This document shows positions 48,354-57,070 of a stretch of 64,000 nt of DNA, piece by piece. A program made the translations under genes and the position numbers. Origin of the DNA: an uncultured Lactobacillus sp. (GTDB lineage Bacteria > Bacillota > Bacilli > Lactobacillales > Lactobacillaceae). Every line of letters begins with the position of its first letter. The first letter of the stretch is position 1. The stretch spans positions 42,466 to 106,465 of the forward strand of contig CAMLRL010000003.1 in the NCBI GenBank assembly GCA_946482465.1, written 5' to 3'. The notes under the pieces are model-generated. The model was not told where the DNA came from and searched no databases. It worked only from the letters and a program-made list of their open reading frames with translations.

Positions 48354-49820
48354 TTACCAAATTCCAATAACTTTCATCCATAAAGTGCCTATTACGCCGA
48401 AAATCAGTAAATAGAGAATTCCTAAAATAAAATTATATTTCCACCATTCACTCTGCTTAATGTAGCCAGTTGTAGCTAATATAGAGGCCGGTCCGTTAGC
48501 ATAGTGAGTAGTTGAAGCATTAATTGCACCGGTAAACGCCAAGAGCATAGCTGATAATCCTAATGGAGCTCCTGTAGCAACAGCAACAGATAAAAATGGC
48601 AGGTATAATGCTGTCATATGTGCAGTACCACTGGCAAAGAAGTAGTGGGTGTAAAACATCAATATCACTAAAACAGCTAATACTATTTGCCAGCTTATTC
48701 CGTGAAGACTAGTCTGAATAGTCTTGGAGAACCAGTCAATGAAGCCAAAGGAAATAAGTTTACTTGCCATAAATATTAAAATTGATAGCCAAATTAGAAT
48801 GTTCCAAGCTCCAGTTTGGTTTAAAGCATCTTTCATAGTTAAGACGCCTGTTAATAGCAACAAGCCGACAGCCAAAAAGGCTACAAAAGTAGAATCTAAT
48901 TGAGGAATTTTGAAGATTCCGGATAAAACCCATAAAATAATAGCCAGCAAAAATACTATTGACATAATCATTTCAGGCTTTGTCACTGGTCCCATTTTTG
49001 CTAAACGGTCACTGGCCCATTTTTTAGCATTGGGAGTTTCTTTAATTTCTGGAGGAAAAATCTTATAAATCACAACTGGAATAATAATAGTTGCAACTAG
49101 AACAGGAACTATCGCAGCTGTAAACCAGCTGATCCAGGTCATATTATAATTTTTCTGTGCCGCCATTTGAGAAGCAACCATATTAGGAGCAGCACCTGTA
49201 ATAAACAGAGCAGTTGACAGAATGTTGGCATGGAAAGCGGTAAAACTAAGATAAGCTCCAATTTTCTTTCTTGAAGGATCGTTAGGCTGGGAATCATAAT
49301 CTTTAGAGATTGATTCTGTTACAGGCCAAACTACACCACCTGTACGTGCACTATTTGATGGTATTAAAGCTCCTAAAACTAATTCCAAACCAGTAATTGC
49401 ATAGCCGATACCAATGGACTTCTTACCAAATTTTTTAATCATCCAATACGCTATCCGATTACCTAAACCAGTTTTGCTAATACCATATGCCATGATAAAA
49501 GCCATAGCAATTAGCCAAGAAGCAGAATTACTAAAGGCGCTAAGAATACCAGTGGTTACTTTACCAGTTTTGGGATCTACAACATCTTTGATTGGAGCCA
49601 AACCAACTAATACTGTCACTATCAGTCCAATCAAAGTAGTACCGCCTATGGGCAAAGGCTTTGTAATACAGCCAACAATAGTTGCTACAAAAACGGCAAA
49701 CATCTCCCATGCGGGAGCAGACAAGCCAGCCGGACGCAAAGGCGTGATGCACCATAGGATAACGCCAATCACTAAAGGTAAAATAAAGCCCTTATAATTA
49801 ACTTTTTCAAGTGTTTTCAT
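48354..49820 (-). CDS. DASS (SLC13) family anion carrier, probable citrate/succinate antiporter
   Basis: The 488-residue protein has about 12 membrane segments. The paired family motifs are LIPSNSARTGGVVWPVTESI near residue 150 and AFTGAINASTTHYANGPASIL near 430. It belongs to the CitT/TtdT-type antiporters of the DASS family. Its place in the citrate lyase operon and the succinate-producing genes nearby suggest exchange of citrate for succinate or another dicarboxylate. A second DASS gene lies at 62399-63814. Classic lactic acid bacterial CitP-type carriers belong to another family, so this is a different uptake route. Confidence 0.88.
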   Translation of the reverse strand: MKTLEKVNYKGFILPLVIGVILWCITPLRPAGLSAPAWEMFAVFVATIVGCITKPLPIGGTTLIGLIVTVLVGLAPIKDVVDPKTGKVTTGILSAFSNSASWLIAMAFIMAYGISKTGLGNRIAYWMIKKFGKKSIGIGYAITGLELVLGALIPSNSARTGGVVWPVTESISKDYDSQPNDPSRKKIGAYLSFTAFHANILSTALFITGAAPNMVASQMAAQKNYNMTWISWFTAAIVPVLVATIIIPVVIYKIFPPEIKETPNAKKWASDRLAKMGPVTKPEMIMSIVFLLAIILWVLSGIFKIPQLDSTFVAFLAVGLLLLTGVLTMKDALNQTGAWNILIWLSILIFMASKLISFGFIDWFSKTIQTSLHGISWQIVLAVLVILMFYTHYFFASGTAHMTALYLPFLSVAVATGAPLGLSAMLLAFTGAINASTTHYANGPASILATTGYIKQSEWWKYNFILGILYLLIFGVIGTLWMKVIGIW

Positions 49821-49838
49821 AGTAATTACCTATAATTT

Positions 49839-50543
49839 TTAATTTCCCGGACGATAAAAATCGTCGATAATTTCATAATTCTTATTCTTTAATTCATCAT
49901 CAAGCCAATCTATATTTCCTGAACCATCATGAAAACTAGCAGCTTTTGCTTCATCTTTTTCATGAAAATCCTGAACAATCGGCAACAATTCAGATGCTTC
50001 TTCCAAAGCGATTTTGATAACACCGTCAGCGTCACCTAAAATGACGTCACCGGGGTTAACACTGACGTTACCACAAGAAACCGGTACATTTATTTCTCCC
50101 GGTCCTTCCTTGTAGGGACCGTCCGGAGTTGTACTTACCGCATAAATAGGCAAATCCCAGTTGCTTAAACTATCAATGTCTCGTATAGGTCCGTCAACAA
50201 CTACACCAGCTACATGTCTTTGATCGCGCAGCCATGTCATCATTACTTCACCTATAACCGCCCTAGTATTGTCATTTTCATTATCAATGACAACCACGTC
50301 GCCTTCGTGGCAATACTTTAAAGCCGCATAAATAGTTAAGTTATCACCAGGACGATTATGAACTGTAAAAGCTGGACCACACATTTCTTCATGTGGGTGC
50401 GACATCAGTCTAATTCTGGGCGCCATTGCTCCTGTCCTATTCATACAGTCAGCTACATTTGATGAGGGCAGCTTTTTATATGCAGCAATTAATTCCTTTT
50501 GCGGAAGATTCCTTTGTAAAAAAATTCTTTTTCCAACCTGCAT
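49839..50543 (-). CDS. RraA-like / HMG-aldolase family protein, possible oxaloacetate decarboxylase
   Basis: The 234-residue protein belongs to the RraA/4-hydroxy-4-methyl-2-oxoglutarate aldolase family. The motif GEVMMTWLRDQRHVAGVVVD leads into GPIRDIDSL at about residues 100-130 and holds the substrate Arg and metal Asp residues of these divalent metal enzymes. Some family members decarboxylate oxaloacetate to pyruvate. Because the citrate operon here has no other recognisable oxaloacetate decarboxylase, I infer that role. It sits between mdh and the DASS carrier. Confidence 0.75.
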   Translation of the reverse strand: MQVGKRIFLQRNLPQKELIAAYKKLPSSNVADCMNRTGAMAPRIRLMSHPHEEMCGPAFTVHNRPGDNLTIYAALKYCHEGDVVVIDNENDNTRAVIGEVMMTWLRDQRHVAGVVVDGPIRDIDSLSNWDLPIYAVSTTPDGPYKEGPGEINVPVSCGNVSVNPGDVILGDADGVIKIALEEASELLPIVQDFHEKDEAKAASFHDGSGNIDWLDDELKNKNYEIIDDFYRPGN

Positions 50544-50563
50544 TATTTATGCCTTCTTTTTAA

Positions 50564-51493
50564 TTAATCTAAAGTGATATTATCTAGCACTTCCTGCATT
50601 TTGGCAGCCGAGTTCACCATCTTTGCCTTTTCAGGTTCTGAAAGTTCAGTTTCAATAACCTGACTGACTCCAGACCCGTCGATTACTGCAGGAGTGCCTA
50701 AATAAAGATTGCTTTTAATACCATACTCACCATTAATTGGTGCAGATAAAGGCAAAGCAATTGAACGATTAGTCAATATTGCAGTAACAATTTGCGTTAA
50801 CATCATCGCAATGCCGTAAAATGTTGCACCCTTATTTTCAATGATTTTTCCACCTTTTTGACGAATATTCAGTTCCACTTGGTTCAGAATATGATCATCA
50901 ATATTAGCAAGTTCTTTTAGTGATTTACCGCTAACAGTTGATTCATCAAAATTTTCAAAAGATGTATCACCATGTTCGCCTAATACCATAGAATTAATTT
51001 CAGCTACAGGAACATTTAATCTCTTAGCTAAGTCTACTTTTAAACGAGCAGTGTCAAGCGAAGTTCCCGTACCTATTACTTTATTTTTAGGAAAGCCGGA
51101 TAATTTTTGGGTTAAAGTTGTCAATATATCAACTGGATTAGCAGAAACTAGGAAAATACCATCAAAGCCAGATTCGACTACTGGTTGAATGATACTTTTC
51201 AAGATGCTAACATTTTTATTCACAAGATCAAGCCGACTTTCTCCTGGCTTGCGGGGAACGCCTGCTGTAATCACAACCACAGCAGCATCTTTTGCATCGG
51301 AGTATTCACCGGAATGAATATTACACTCGCCTGTAAAAGGCAGTATATCTTCCAAATCCATTGAATCTCCCACCGGACGTTTCTTGAGCACATCACAGAT
51401 TACTAACTCGTCAACACTAGTATGTTGCAGCAAATCATTTGCTAAAGTTGAACCTACAGCTCCGTCTCCAACCAATAATACTTTTTTATTCAT
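50564..51493 (-). CDS. LDH/MDH-family 2-hydroxyacid dehydrogenase, predicted malate dehydrogenase
   Basis: I start at the ATG at 51493 with GAAAGGAAA upstream, giving 309 residues. The NAD motif is LLVGDGAVGST near residue 6, the catalytic Asp-Arg pair in SLDTARLKVDLA near 150, and the catalytic His in GEHGDTSF near 180. In the specificity loop GVPRKPGESR, residue 81 is Arg at the position that is Gln in lactate dehydrogenases (Gln102) and Arg in malate dehydrogenases. This predicts reduction of oxaloacetate to malate. It is the first gene of the operon running to citF. Confidence 0.85.
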   Translation of the reverse strand: MNKKVLLVGDGAVGSTLANDLLQHTSVDELVICDVLKKRPVGDSMDLEDILPFTGECNIHSGEYSDAKDAAVVVITAGVPRKPGESRLDLVNKNVSILKSIIQPVVESGFDGIFLVSANPVDILTTLTQKLSGFPKNKVIGTGTSLDTARLKVDLAKRLNVPVAEINSMVLGEHGDTSFENFDESTVSGKSLKELANIDDHILNQVELNIRQKGGKIIENKGATFYGIAMMLTQIVTAILTNRSIALPLSAPINGEYGIKSNLYLGTPAVIDGSGVSQVIETELSEPEKAKMVNSAAKMQEVLDNITLD

Positions 51494-51568
51494 TAAGTCA
51501 TTTCCTTTCGAATTTTTTAAAAATGTAATCACTTACATAAATATTATAAATTTTATTTCCGTTATTTG

Positions 51569-51584
51569 CAATATTTAAAATAAA
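51569..51584 (+). promoter_or_regulatory. Candidate shared operator upstream of the mdh-cit operon
   Basis: CAATATTTAAAATAAA matches the motif at 54821-54837 (one base shorter) and 42073-42089. It lies about 75 bases upstream of the mdh start in a 400-base AT-rich intergenic stretch. A TTGACA-like hexamer on the minus strand is at 51644-51649, without a clear -10 partner. Confidence 0.4.
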
Positions 51585-51703
51585 TAATTTATTTTTTAAA
51601 TTTTTAAAAAATAAAAACAGTCTTACATATTTAAAATTCGGTTTGTCAATAATGCAAAAATTAGTATTTTCGACATAGCGCTTATTTAGGAACCAAAAAT
51701 AAT

Positions 51704-51742
51704 AAAAAAAGCCCTTCGCCGTTGCTAAACGACAAAGAACTT
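51704..51742 (-). terminator. Terminator after frdA
   Basis: On the minus strand AAGTTCTTTGTCGTT and AACGGCGAAGGGCTT pair over 15 positions, using several G-T pairs, around a TAGC loop, followed by seven T. It lies about 160 bases after the frdA stop. The rest of the 51494-51901 gap is AT-rich and holds no gene. Confidence 0.78.
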
Positions 51743-51901
51743 AAAATTTATTAAATATAATCTTATTTATATAAAGCTATAATATTAATAGACACATCAG
51801 TGCAAAACCACAGCTTACAAAAGTGGAATCTAGCAAAATACCTAACAATATTGCCAATGGCTGACAATTCTTTTTCAAACACTAATTTAGTTAAATTATA
51901 G

Positions 51902-53296
51902 TTATTGGTTTTTGACGAACTTGCTCATTTGTATTCCTGCTTGCCTACCAAAAATGACTGTTTCAGCAATCGAGTTGCCACCAATTCGGTTATTTCCATG
52001 TAATCCACCTGAAACTTCTCCCGCAGCATAGAGTCCTTTAATTATGTTGCCATCTGTATCATAAACTTCGGTTTGGGGATTTATATGGATACCACCCATA
52101 GTATAGTGGATGGCCGGGTTAATATGAATTGCAAAGAATGGTCCCTGCGCAATTTTATGCTCCATTCCCGTTGATCTGCCAAATTCTTTATCTGTTTTAT
52201 TTGTGACAGACTCATTCCAATTAGTAATAGTTTCGTTCAAGTTGGAAGCTGTGACACCAATATTTTGAGCTAGATCAGAAATTGATTCTCCATGACTAAC
52301 CAATCCTACGTGATCATAAAATTCAACGGCAGTAAAGTTATTTCTAATACCTTGATCGAAAACCAAAAAAGCGCCGTTTTCATTTAAGTTGCTAATTGCG
52401 TCAGAAACAATTTTACGTGTACTTAACTCGTTGATGAATCTTTTACCAGATTTGTTAACTAGGATAGCTCCTTCTCCTCTTAAGCCTTCTCCTATCAAGT
52501 AGACGTGGTCACTATCAGTTTGTGCAGTTGGATGTACTTGAATAAAGTCCATTTGCTCCAGCTGTGCATCAATTTGACTAGCAAGCTTTAAACCATCGCC
52601 AGTAGCACCAGGCTGATTCGTAGTCTTATAATTTACAAGGTCAGGACGATATTTTTTAATTAATTCTTTAGACGAACCAAAGCCACCTGAAGCTAAAAGA
52701 ACAGCCTTTGCACTTACTTTTACTTGTCCATTCAGAGTATCAACCTGAACACCAGTTACTTGCTGTTTGTTATCTTGTAAAAGCTTAGTTACTTTTGCAT
52801 TATTAAAAACTGGTATTTTATCTTCTTGTATTTGCCTTAAAGCTCCAGTTACTAAATAATTACCTACTGGTGCCATTGAAGCAGGACGGTGAGCTCTCTT
52901 TTTGCTCATTCCACCAGTAATAGTTAAATTAGTTAGCTCTATACCGTGATCTTTTAGCCAATCTATTGCAAGAGCAGAATGATCGACAAAATAGCGTAGA
53001 AGTTCACGGTCATTCATCAATCCTCCGCCTTTGAGAGTTTCACGGTAAAAATCTTCTTTATCATCTATAATTCCCTGTTTTAGTTGAACAAGACTTTCAG
53101 AAGCATTCATTCCAGAAGAAGCCCTGTTTGTGTTCCCACCTAAATCAGAATTCTTTTCAAAGACAGCAACATTCAGTCCTAATTCATGAGCCTGAATAGC
53201 TGCAGTTAAGCCGGCACCACCTGCACCGATTATAATTGCGTCGTAATTTTCTTGTATTTCAGAAGCCTTATTAGGCGTAAAAATAAATTTACCCAT
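51902..53296 (-). CDS. Soluble fumarate reductase flavoprotein (FAD-binding, flavocytochrome c-like)
   Basis: The 464-residue protein has the FAD dinucleotide motif AIIIGAGGAGLTAAIQA near residue 22 and the C-terminal GNNRIGGNSIAETVIFGRQA near 434. The active-site region IGEGLRGEGAILVNKSGKRF, then NELSTRKIVSDA near 290-312, and the histidine in HYTMGGIHI near 395 fit fumarate reductases of the flavocytochrome c type. No FMN-binding domain, heme motif, signal peptide or membrane anchor is seen, so an unknown electron donor is needed. It follows fumC by 30 bases, supporting fumarate as substrate. Some relatives reduce other enoates. Confidence 0.85.
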   Translation of the reverse strand: MGKFIFTPNKASEIQENYDAIIIGAGGAGLTAAIQAHELGLNVAVFEKNSDLGGNTNRASSGMNASESLVQLKQGIIDDKEDFYRETLKGGGLMNDRELLRYFVDHSALAIDWLKDHGIELTNLTITGGMSKKRAHRPASMAPVGNYLVTGALRQIQEDKIPVFNNAKVTKLLQDNKQQVTGVQVDTLNGQVKVSAKAVLLASGGFGSSKELIKKYRPDLVNYKTTNQPGATGDGLKLASQIDAQLEQMDFIQVHPTAQTDSDHVYLIGEGLRGEGAILVNKSGKRFINELSTRKIVSDAISNLNENGAFLVFDQGIRNNFTAVEFYDHVGLVSHGESISDLAQNIGVTASNLNETITNWNESVTNKTDKEFGRSTGMEHKIAQGPFFAIHINPAIHYTMGGIHINPQTEVYDTDGNIIKGLYAAGEVSGGLHGNNRIGGNSIAETVIFGRQAGIQMSKFVKNQ

Positions 53297-53326
53297 TGAT
53301 TTCTCCTCTACAGAAATTTAAAAGAT

Positions 53327-54730
53327 TTATTTTTCAGGATTAGTCTGAGATATATTGGTCATCTCCATGTAATCCATCCATTCATCATATTCCTTTTCAG
53401 TTAATTTGCCACTTTTGAGGGCTGCTTCTTTAAGCGTTGTTCCTTCTTTATCAGCAGTCTGTGCAATCTTAGCAGCTGCGTGATAGCCAATATGAGGTGA
53501 CAAGGCAGTCACTGTCATCAAAGAACTCTCAAGCAGATCGTCCATTTTTGCAGCATTAACAGTCAAACCAGCAATCATTTTATCAGCAAAGCCTGTAATA
53601 GTTCCAGTTAAAATATCACATGAATCTAAAAACGCGGTGATCATAACTGTTTTGTAGACATTCATTTCAAAATTTCCTTGTGAACAGGCAAAAGTAATTG
53701 TAGTGTCATTGCCAAAGACTTTCGCAGCGGCCATTGTTACCGCTTCAGCCTGTGTAGGATTTACTTTGCCAGGCATAATCGAAGAACCTGGTTCATTAGC
53801 GGGGATATTAAGTTCGTGATAGCCTGCTCTGGGACCTGATGCTAAGAATCTTATATCCTGAGCTATCTTGAACATGTCAGCAGCCAAGGTTTTTAAAGCA
53901 CCATGGACAACATCTATGCCAGAATGGTGAGCTAAACCCCAAAACTTATTGGTATTAACTTTAAAATCATGGCCATAAACTTGAGATAGTTTGTCAGCAA
54001 TTTTGACAGTCATTCCCGGTGCAGCATTGAGGCCTGTCCCAACAGCAGTACCACCAATTGCTAGTTCATATAATGTCGGCTTAAGTTCTTTTATATAAGA
54101 TAAATCATGTTTTAAAGCTGAAATATAGCCAGAAACCTCTTGACCGAAAGTTATCGGAGTAGCATCTTGTAGGTGAGTACGGCCAACTTTGACGGTTTTC
54201 CAATACTTGTCCTGCTTAATTTTTAGTTCGTCAATTAAGTGTTGCACAGCAGGTTCAAGCTTATCTAAAGCTTCAACTGCAACAATATTCATTGCTGTGG
54301 GATATGTATCGTTTGAAGATTGTCCTCTGTTAACGTCATCATTGGGTAAAATATCCAAATTGGGATGCATCTTGTTAGCTAGATTAGCTACTACTTCGTT
54401 AACGTTCATATTGCTCTGAGTACCAGAACCGGTTTGTAATACGTGTAAAGGAAAATCTTGACGCAATTCATGATCATCTAATTTTAATAGTTGATCTATT
54501 GCTTCCTCAATAGCCTGCCCTTTTTCTGCTGGTTCAGCGCCAACTTCTACATTCGATTCAGCTGCAGCTTTTTTTAAATGTAAAAAAGCACGAATAATTG
54601 CAAGCGGCATTAATTCACCACTGGGAAAATTTTTACGACTTCTTTCAGTTTGAGGACCCCACAGTGCATTTTTAGGAATTTTAACAGGACCAATTGTATC
54701 ACTTTCAACACGGTATTCTTCTTTACTCAT
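53327..54730 (-). CDS. fumC: Class II fumarate hydratase (fumarase C)
   Basis: The 467-residue enzyme interconverts malate and fumarate. The superfamily signature GSSIMPGKVNPTQAEA is near residue 318, TGSGTQSNMNVNEVVANLA near 101 and GRTHLQDATPITFGQEVSGY near 184 supply the catalytic Ser, Thr and His positions. Aspartase also shares these motifs, but the sequence AHHSGIDVVHGALK and the pathway context favour fumarase. It is the first gene of the fumC-frdA operon. Confidence 0.92.
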   Translation of the reverse strand: MSKEEYRVESDTIGPVKIPKNALWGPQTERSRKNFPSGELMPLAIIRAFLHLKKAAAESNVEVGAEPAEKGQAIEEAIDQLLKLDDHELRQDFPLHVLQTGSGTQSNMNVNEVVANLANKMHPNLDILPNDDVNRGQSSNDTYPTAMNIVAVEALDKLEPAVQHLIDELKIKQDKYWKTVKVGRTHLQDATPITFGQEVSGYISALKHDLSYIKELKPTLYELAIGGTAVGTGLNAAPGMTVKIADKLSQVYGHDFKVNTNKFWGLAHHSGIDVVHGALKTLAADMFKIAQDIRFLASGPRAGYHELNIPANEPGSSIMPGKVNPTQAEAVTMAAAKVFGNDTTITFACSQGNFEMNVYKTVMITAFLDSCDILTGTITGFADKMIAGLTVNAAKMDDLLESSLMTVTALSPHIGYHAAAKIAQTADKEGTTLKEAALKSGKLTEKEYDEWMDYMEMTNISQTNPEK

Positions 54731-54820
54731 ACTAAATCTCCTTTTTCAAATGTTAGTATTTAAGCTATTAAAGCAGTAATATTCTCTTGCACTTATAATA
54801 CAGGTTTTTAGTATTATTTT

Positions 54821-54837
54821 CAATATTTTAAAATAAA
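54821..54837 (+). promoter_or_regulatory. Candidate shared operator upstream of fumC
   Basis: CAATATTTTAAAATAAA lies about 90 bases upstream of the fumC start. It is the best example of the motif also found at 42073-42089 and 51569-51584. Further TTTTAAAAT runs follow up to about 54875. Confidence 0.4.
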
Positions 54838-54878
54838 AGGGGTATCATTTTAAAATTTTAAAATTTATTTTATTTTAG

Positions 54879-54903
54879 CAAAAAAGCACTCTTATTGAGT
54901 GCC
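54879..54903 (-). terminator. Terminator after the copper ATPase gene
   Basis: GCACTC and GAGTGC pair around TTATT, followed on the minus strand by six T. It lies about 13 bases after the stop codon. Confidence 0.82.
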
Positions 54904-54915
54904 TTAATTAAATCT

Positions 54916-56976
54916 TTATATTTTTAGTGTTTCAGCATTAATAGCTACTATTACAGTTGAGAGCGACATTAAGATCGCACCGACTGCTGGGGAAAGTAAA
55001 ATCCCCCATGGAGCTAGGATACCAGCAGCAAGTGGTAGTGCCACAATATTGTAGCCAGCACCCCACCATAAATTTTGGACAGTTTTTCTTTGGGTATGCT
55101 GCGCTAGTTTCAAAAAACTAATGATATCCAGTGGTTCACTATTAACTAAGACCACGTCAGCTGAATCCACCGCAACATCAGTACCTGCACCAATGGCTAC
55201 ACCAATATCAGCTTTAGCCAAGCTAGGGGCATCATTGATACCGTCACCGACCATCATTACCTTTTGCCCTTTATTTTGCAATTCAGCCACAATTTTTTGC
55301 TTGTCTTGCGGCATTAAACCTGAATGAACTTCTGTAATTCCTAGTTTTTGGGCAATGTTTTGGGCAACATTTTCATTATCCCCAGTTAGCATCACGGGCG
55401 TGATATTCAAAGCTTTAATTTGTTTAATTAGTTCTGCAGCGTTAGTCTTAATCTCATCCCCCACGGCAACGTAACCTAAAAGTTCATTGCCCGCAATCAA
55501 GTAACTCGAGGTATAGTTTAAAGCATCAACTTGCGGAAAATTATTGACAATACTTCTAGCTGTTTTTTCATTTACTAACTGGTAATCTTTACTGTTTAAA
55601 GTTCCAGCAACGCCTTTGCCGTCAAGTGTTTTACTATTTGACAATGGATAGAGCTCAATATTTTTTTCCTTAGCAAACTGTAAAATGCTTTGCGCAATCG
55701 GGTGATTAGAATCTTGCTCAAGTGAAGCGATCAGTTTAATTACTTCATCTGCACTGTACGACTTATTCAAGCTATCACATTTGCGCACTTGAAACTTGCC
55801 TTCCGTCAGAGTGCCAGTTTTATCTAAAAGCAAATAATTAATTTTAGAGCTGACGCTGATCACGTTGCGATTTCTGATCAATAAGCCATTTTTAGCACCG
55901 ATTGAGGTACTCTTAGCATTTACCAGCGGAATTGCCAACCCTAAAGCATGCGGACAAGCAATTACTAAAACGGTAACCATCCGTTCTAGCCCACCTGCTA
56001 TTCCCCGCAAACTAGTCCAGACAATTAGAGCAATAATACCGAAAATTAACGCGGCGTAAAACAGCCAGCTTGAAACTCGATCAGCCAAATTTTGTAATTT
56101 TGACTTGTTCATTTGTGAAGACTCGACAAGTTTATTGACGTTTGCTAAAAAGCCTGAATTAGCTGAATTGGTGACCTTGATAGTTAATGTGCCAGAACCA
56201 TTAATAGAGCCGCCAATTACTTTATCACCTTTTTTACGAGTAATTTCGCGTGATTCACCAGTCACTAATGATTCATTAACTTGGCTTGAACCGGTGATGA
56301 TGACACCGTCTAATGGAATACTTTCACCAGCTTTTACCAATATAACTGCATCTTTTTGTACATCATTGATTGCCGTATCTTTAACTTGATCACCCGATTG
56401 TACGTGAACTTTATCAGGTAAAAGTTTTGCTAAATCATGAACAGAACTATTGGCATTCATGACAGATGTCATCTCTATCCAATGTCCTAAAAGCATAATT
56501 AAAATTAAGGTTGCCAGCTCCCAGAAAAAGTCCATTACATGAACTTTACTGTTTAGCAAATCATTTTTTACAAAAGCATACAGGCTATAAATATAAGCCG
56601 TAGTGATACCCAAGGAAATAAGGGTCATCATTTCGGGCTTTTTATCTTTTATTTCATAGTACGCCCCGGATAAGAAAGGCTCTCCGCCGTATAAATACAG
56701 CACAGTTGCGAAGATCACCACTACCCATTCAGAACCCGGAAAAGAGAACTGAAAAGGCAAATGGACTCCCATCGCTGGTGATAAAAATATAATCGGTAAA
56801 GATAAAATCACAGAAACCCAGAACTTTTTCTTCAAATTGCCCATATGCATCATGTGCCCGCCATGCATCATCATATCATGGCCACCCATTTGCATGGATG
56901 AATCATTGTTATTCATTGAATGATTCATATTATGATTGTCGTTCATATCCATATTGTTCAAATTGCTCAGTCCCAT
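54916..56976 (-). CDS. copB: CopB-type copper/silver P-type ATPase (CPH motif)
   Basis: The 686-residue P1B ATPase exports copper-type ions. The first 50 residues are Met/His/Asn-rich (for example GGHDMMMHGGHMMHMG), a metal-binding tail. It has an actuator motif VTGESRE near residue 240, the ion-site motif IACPHALGL near 340 with CPH instead of CPC, phosphorylation site LLLDKTGTL near 384, SNHPIAQS near 424 and GDGINDAPSLAKADIG near 590. CPH is characteristic of CopB. No CopY-type operator was found upstream, and only 94 bases separate it from brnQ. Confidence 0.92.
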   Translation of the reverse strand: MGLSNLNNMDMNDNHNMNHSMNNNDSSMQMGGHDMMMHGGHMMHMGNLKKKFWVSVILSLPIIFLSPAMGVHLPFQFSFPGSEWVVVIFATVLYLYGGEPFLSGAYYEIKDKKPEMMTLISLGITTAYIYSLYAFVKNDLLNSKVHVMDFFWELATLILIMLLGHWIEMTSVMNANSSVHDLAKLLPDKVHVQSGDQVKDTAINDVQKDAVILVKAGESIPLDGVIITGSSQVNESLVTGESREITRKKGDKVIGGSINGSGTLTIKVTNSANSGFLANVNKLVESSQMNKSKLQNLADRVSSWLFYAALIFGIIALIVWTSLRGIAGGLERMVTVLVIACPHALGLAIPLVNAKSTSIGAKNGLLIRNRNVISVSSKINYLLLDKTGTLTEGKFQVRKCDSLNKSYSADEVIKLIASLEQDSNHPIAQSILQFAKEKNIELYPLSNSKTLDGKGVAGTLNSKDYQLVNEKTARSIVNNFPQVDALNYTSSYLIAGNELLGYVAVGDEIKTNAAELIKQIKALNITPVMLTGDNENVAQNIAQKLGITEVHSGLMPQDKQKIVAELQNKGQKVMMVGDGINDAPSLAKADIGVAIGAGTDVAVDSADVVLVNSEPLDIISFLKLAQHTQRKTVQNLWWGAGYNIVALPLAAGILAPWGILLSPAVGAILMSLSTVIVAINAETLKI

Positions 56977-57070
56977 CTATTTAAACCAAATTTTACTCTT
57001 TAGTTTAATCTACTTTTATAAACAGATGGTGTCAAAAAATTAGCTTTAATAACATGAACTATATGTTGAG

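Noticed and set aside
51644..51649. TTGACA hexamer on the minus strand upstream of mdh
   Set aside because: No convincing -10 box lies at 16-18 bases, so I do not call a promoter.
54189..54419. Plus-strand frame opposite fumC
   Set aside because: It is an antisense shadow of a conserved enzyme gene with no start signal.
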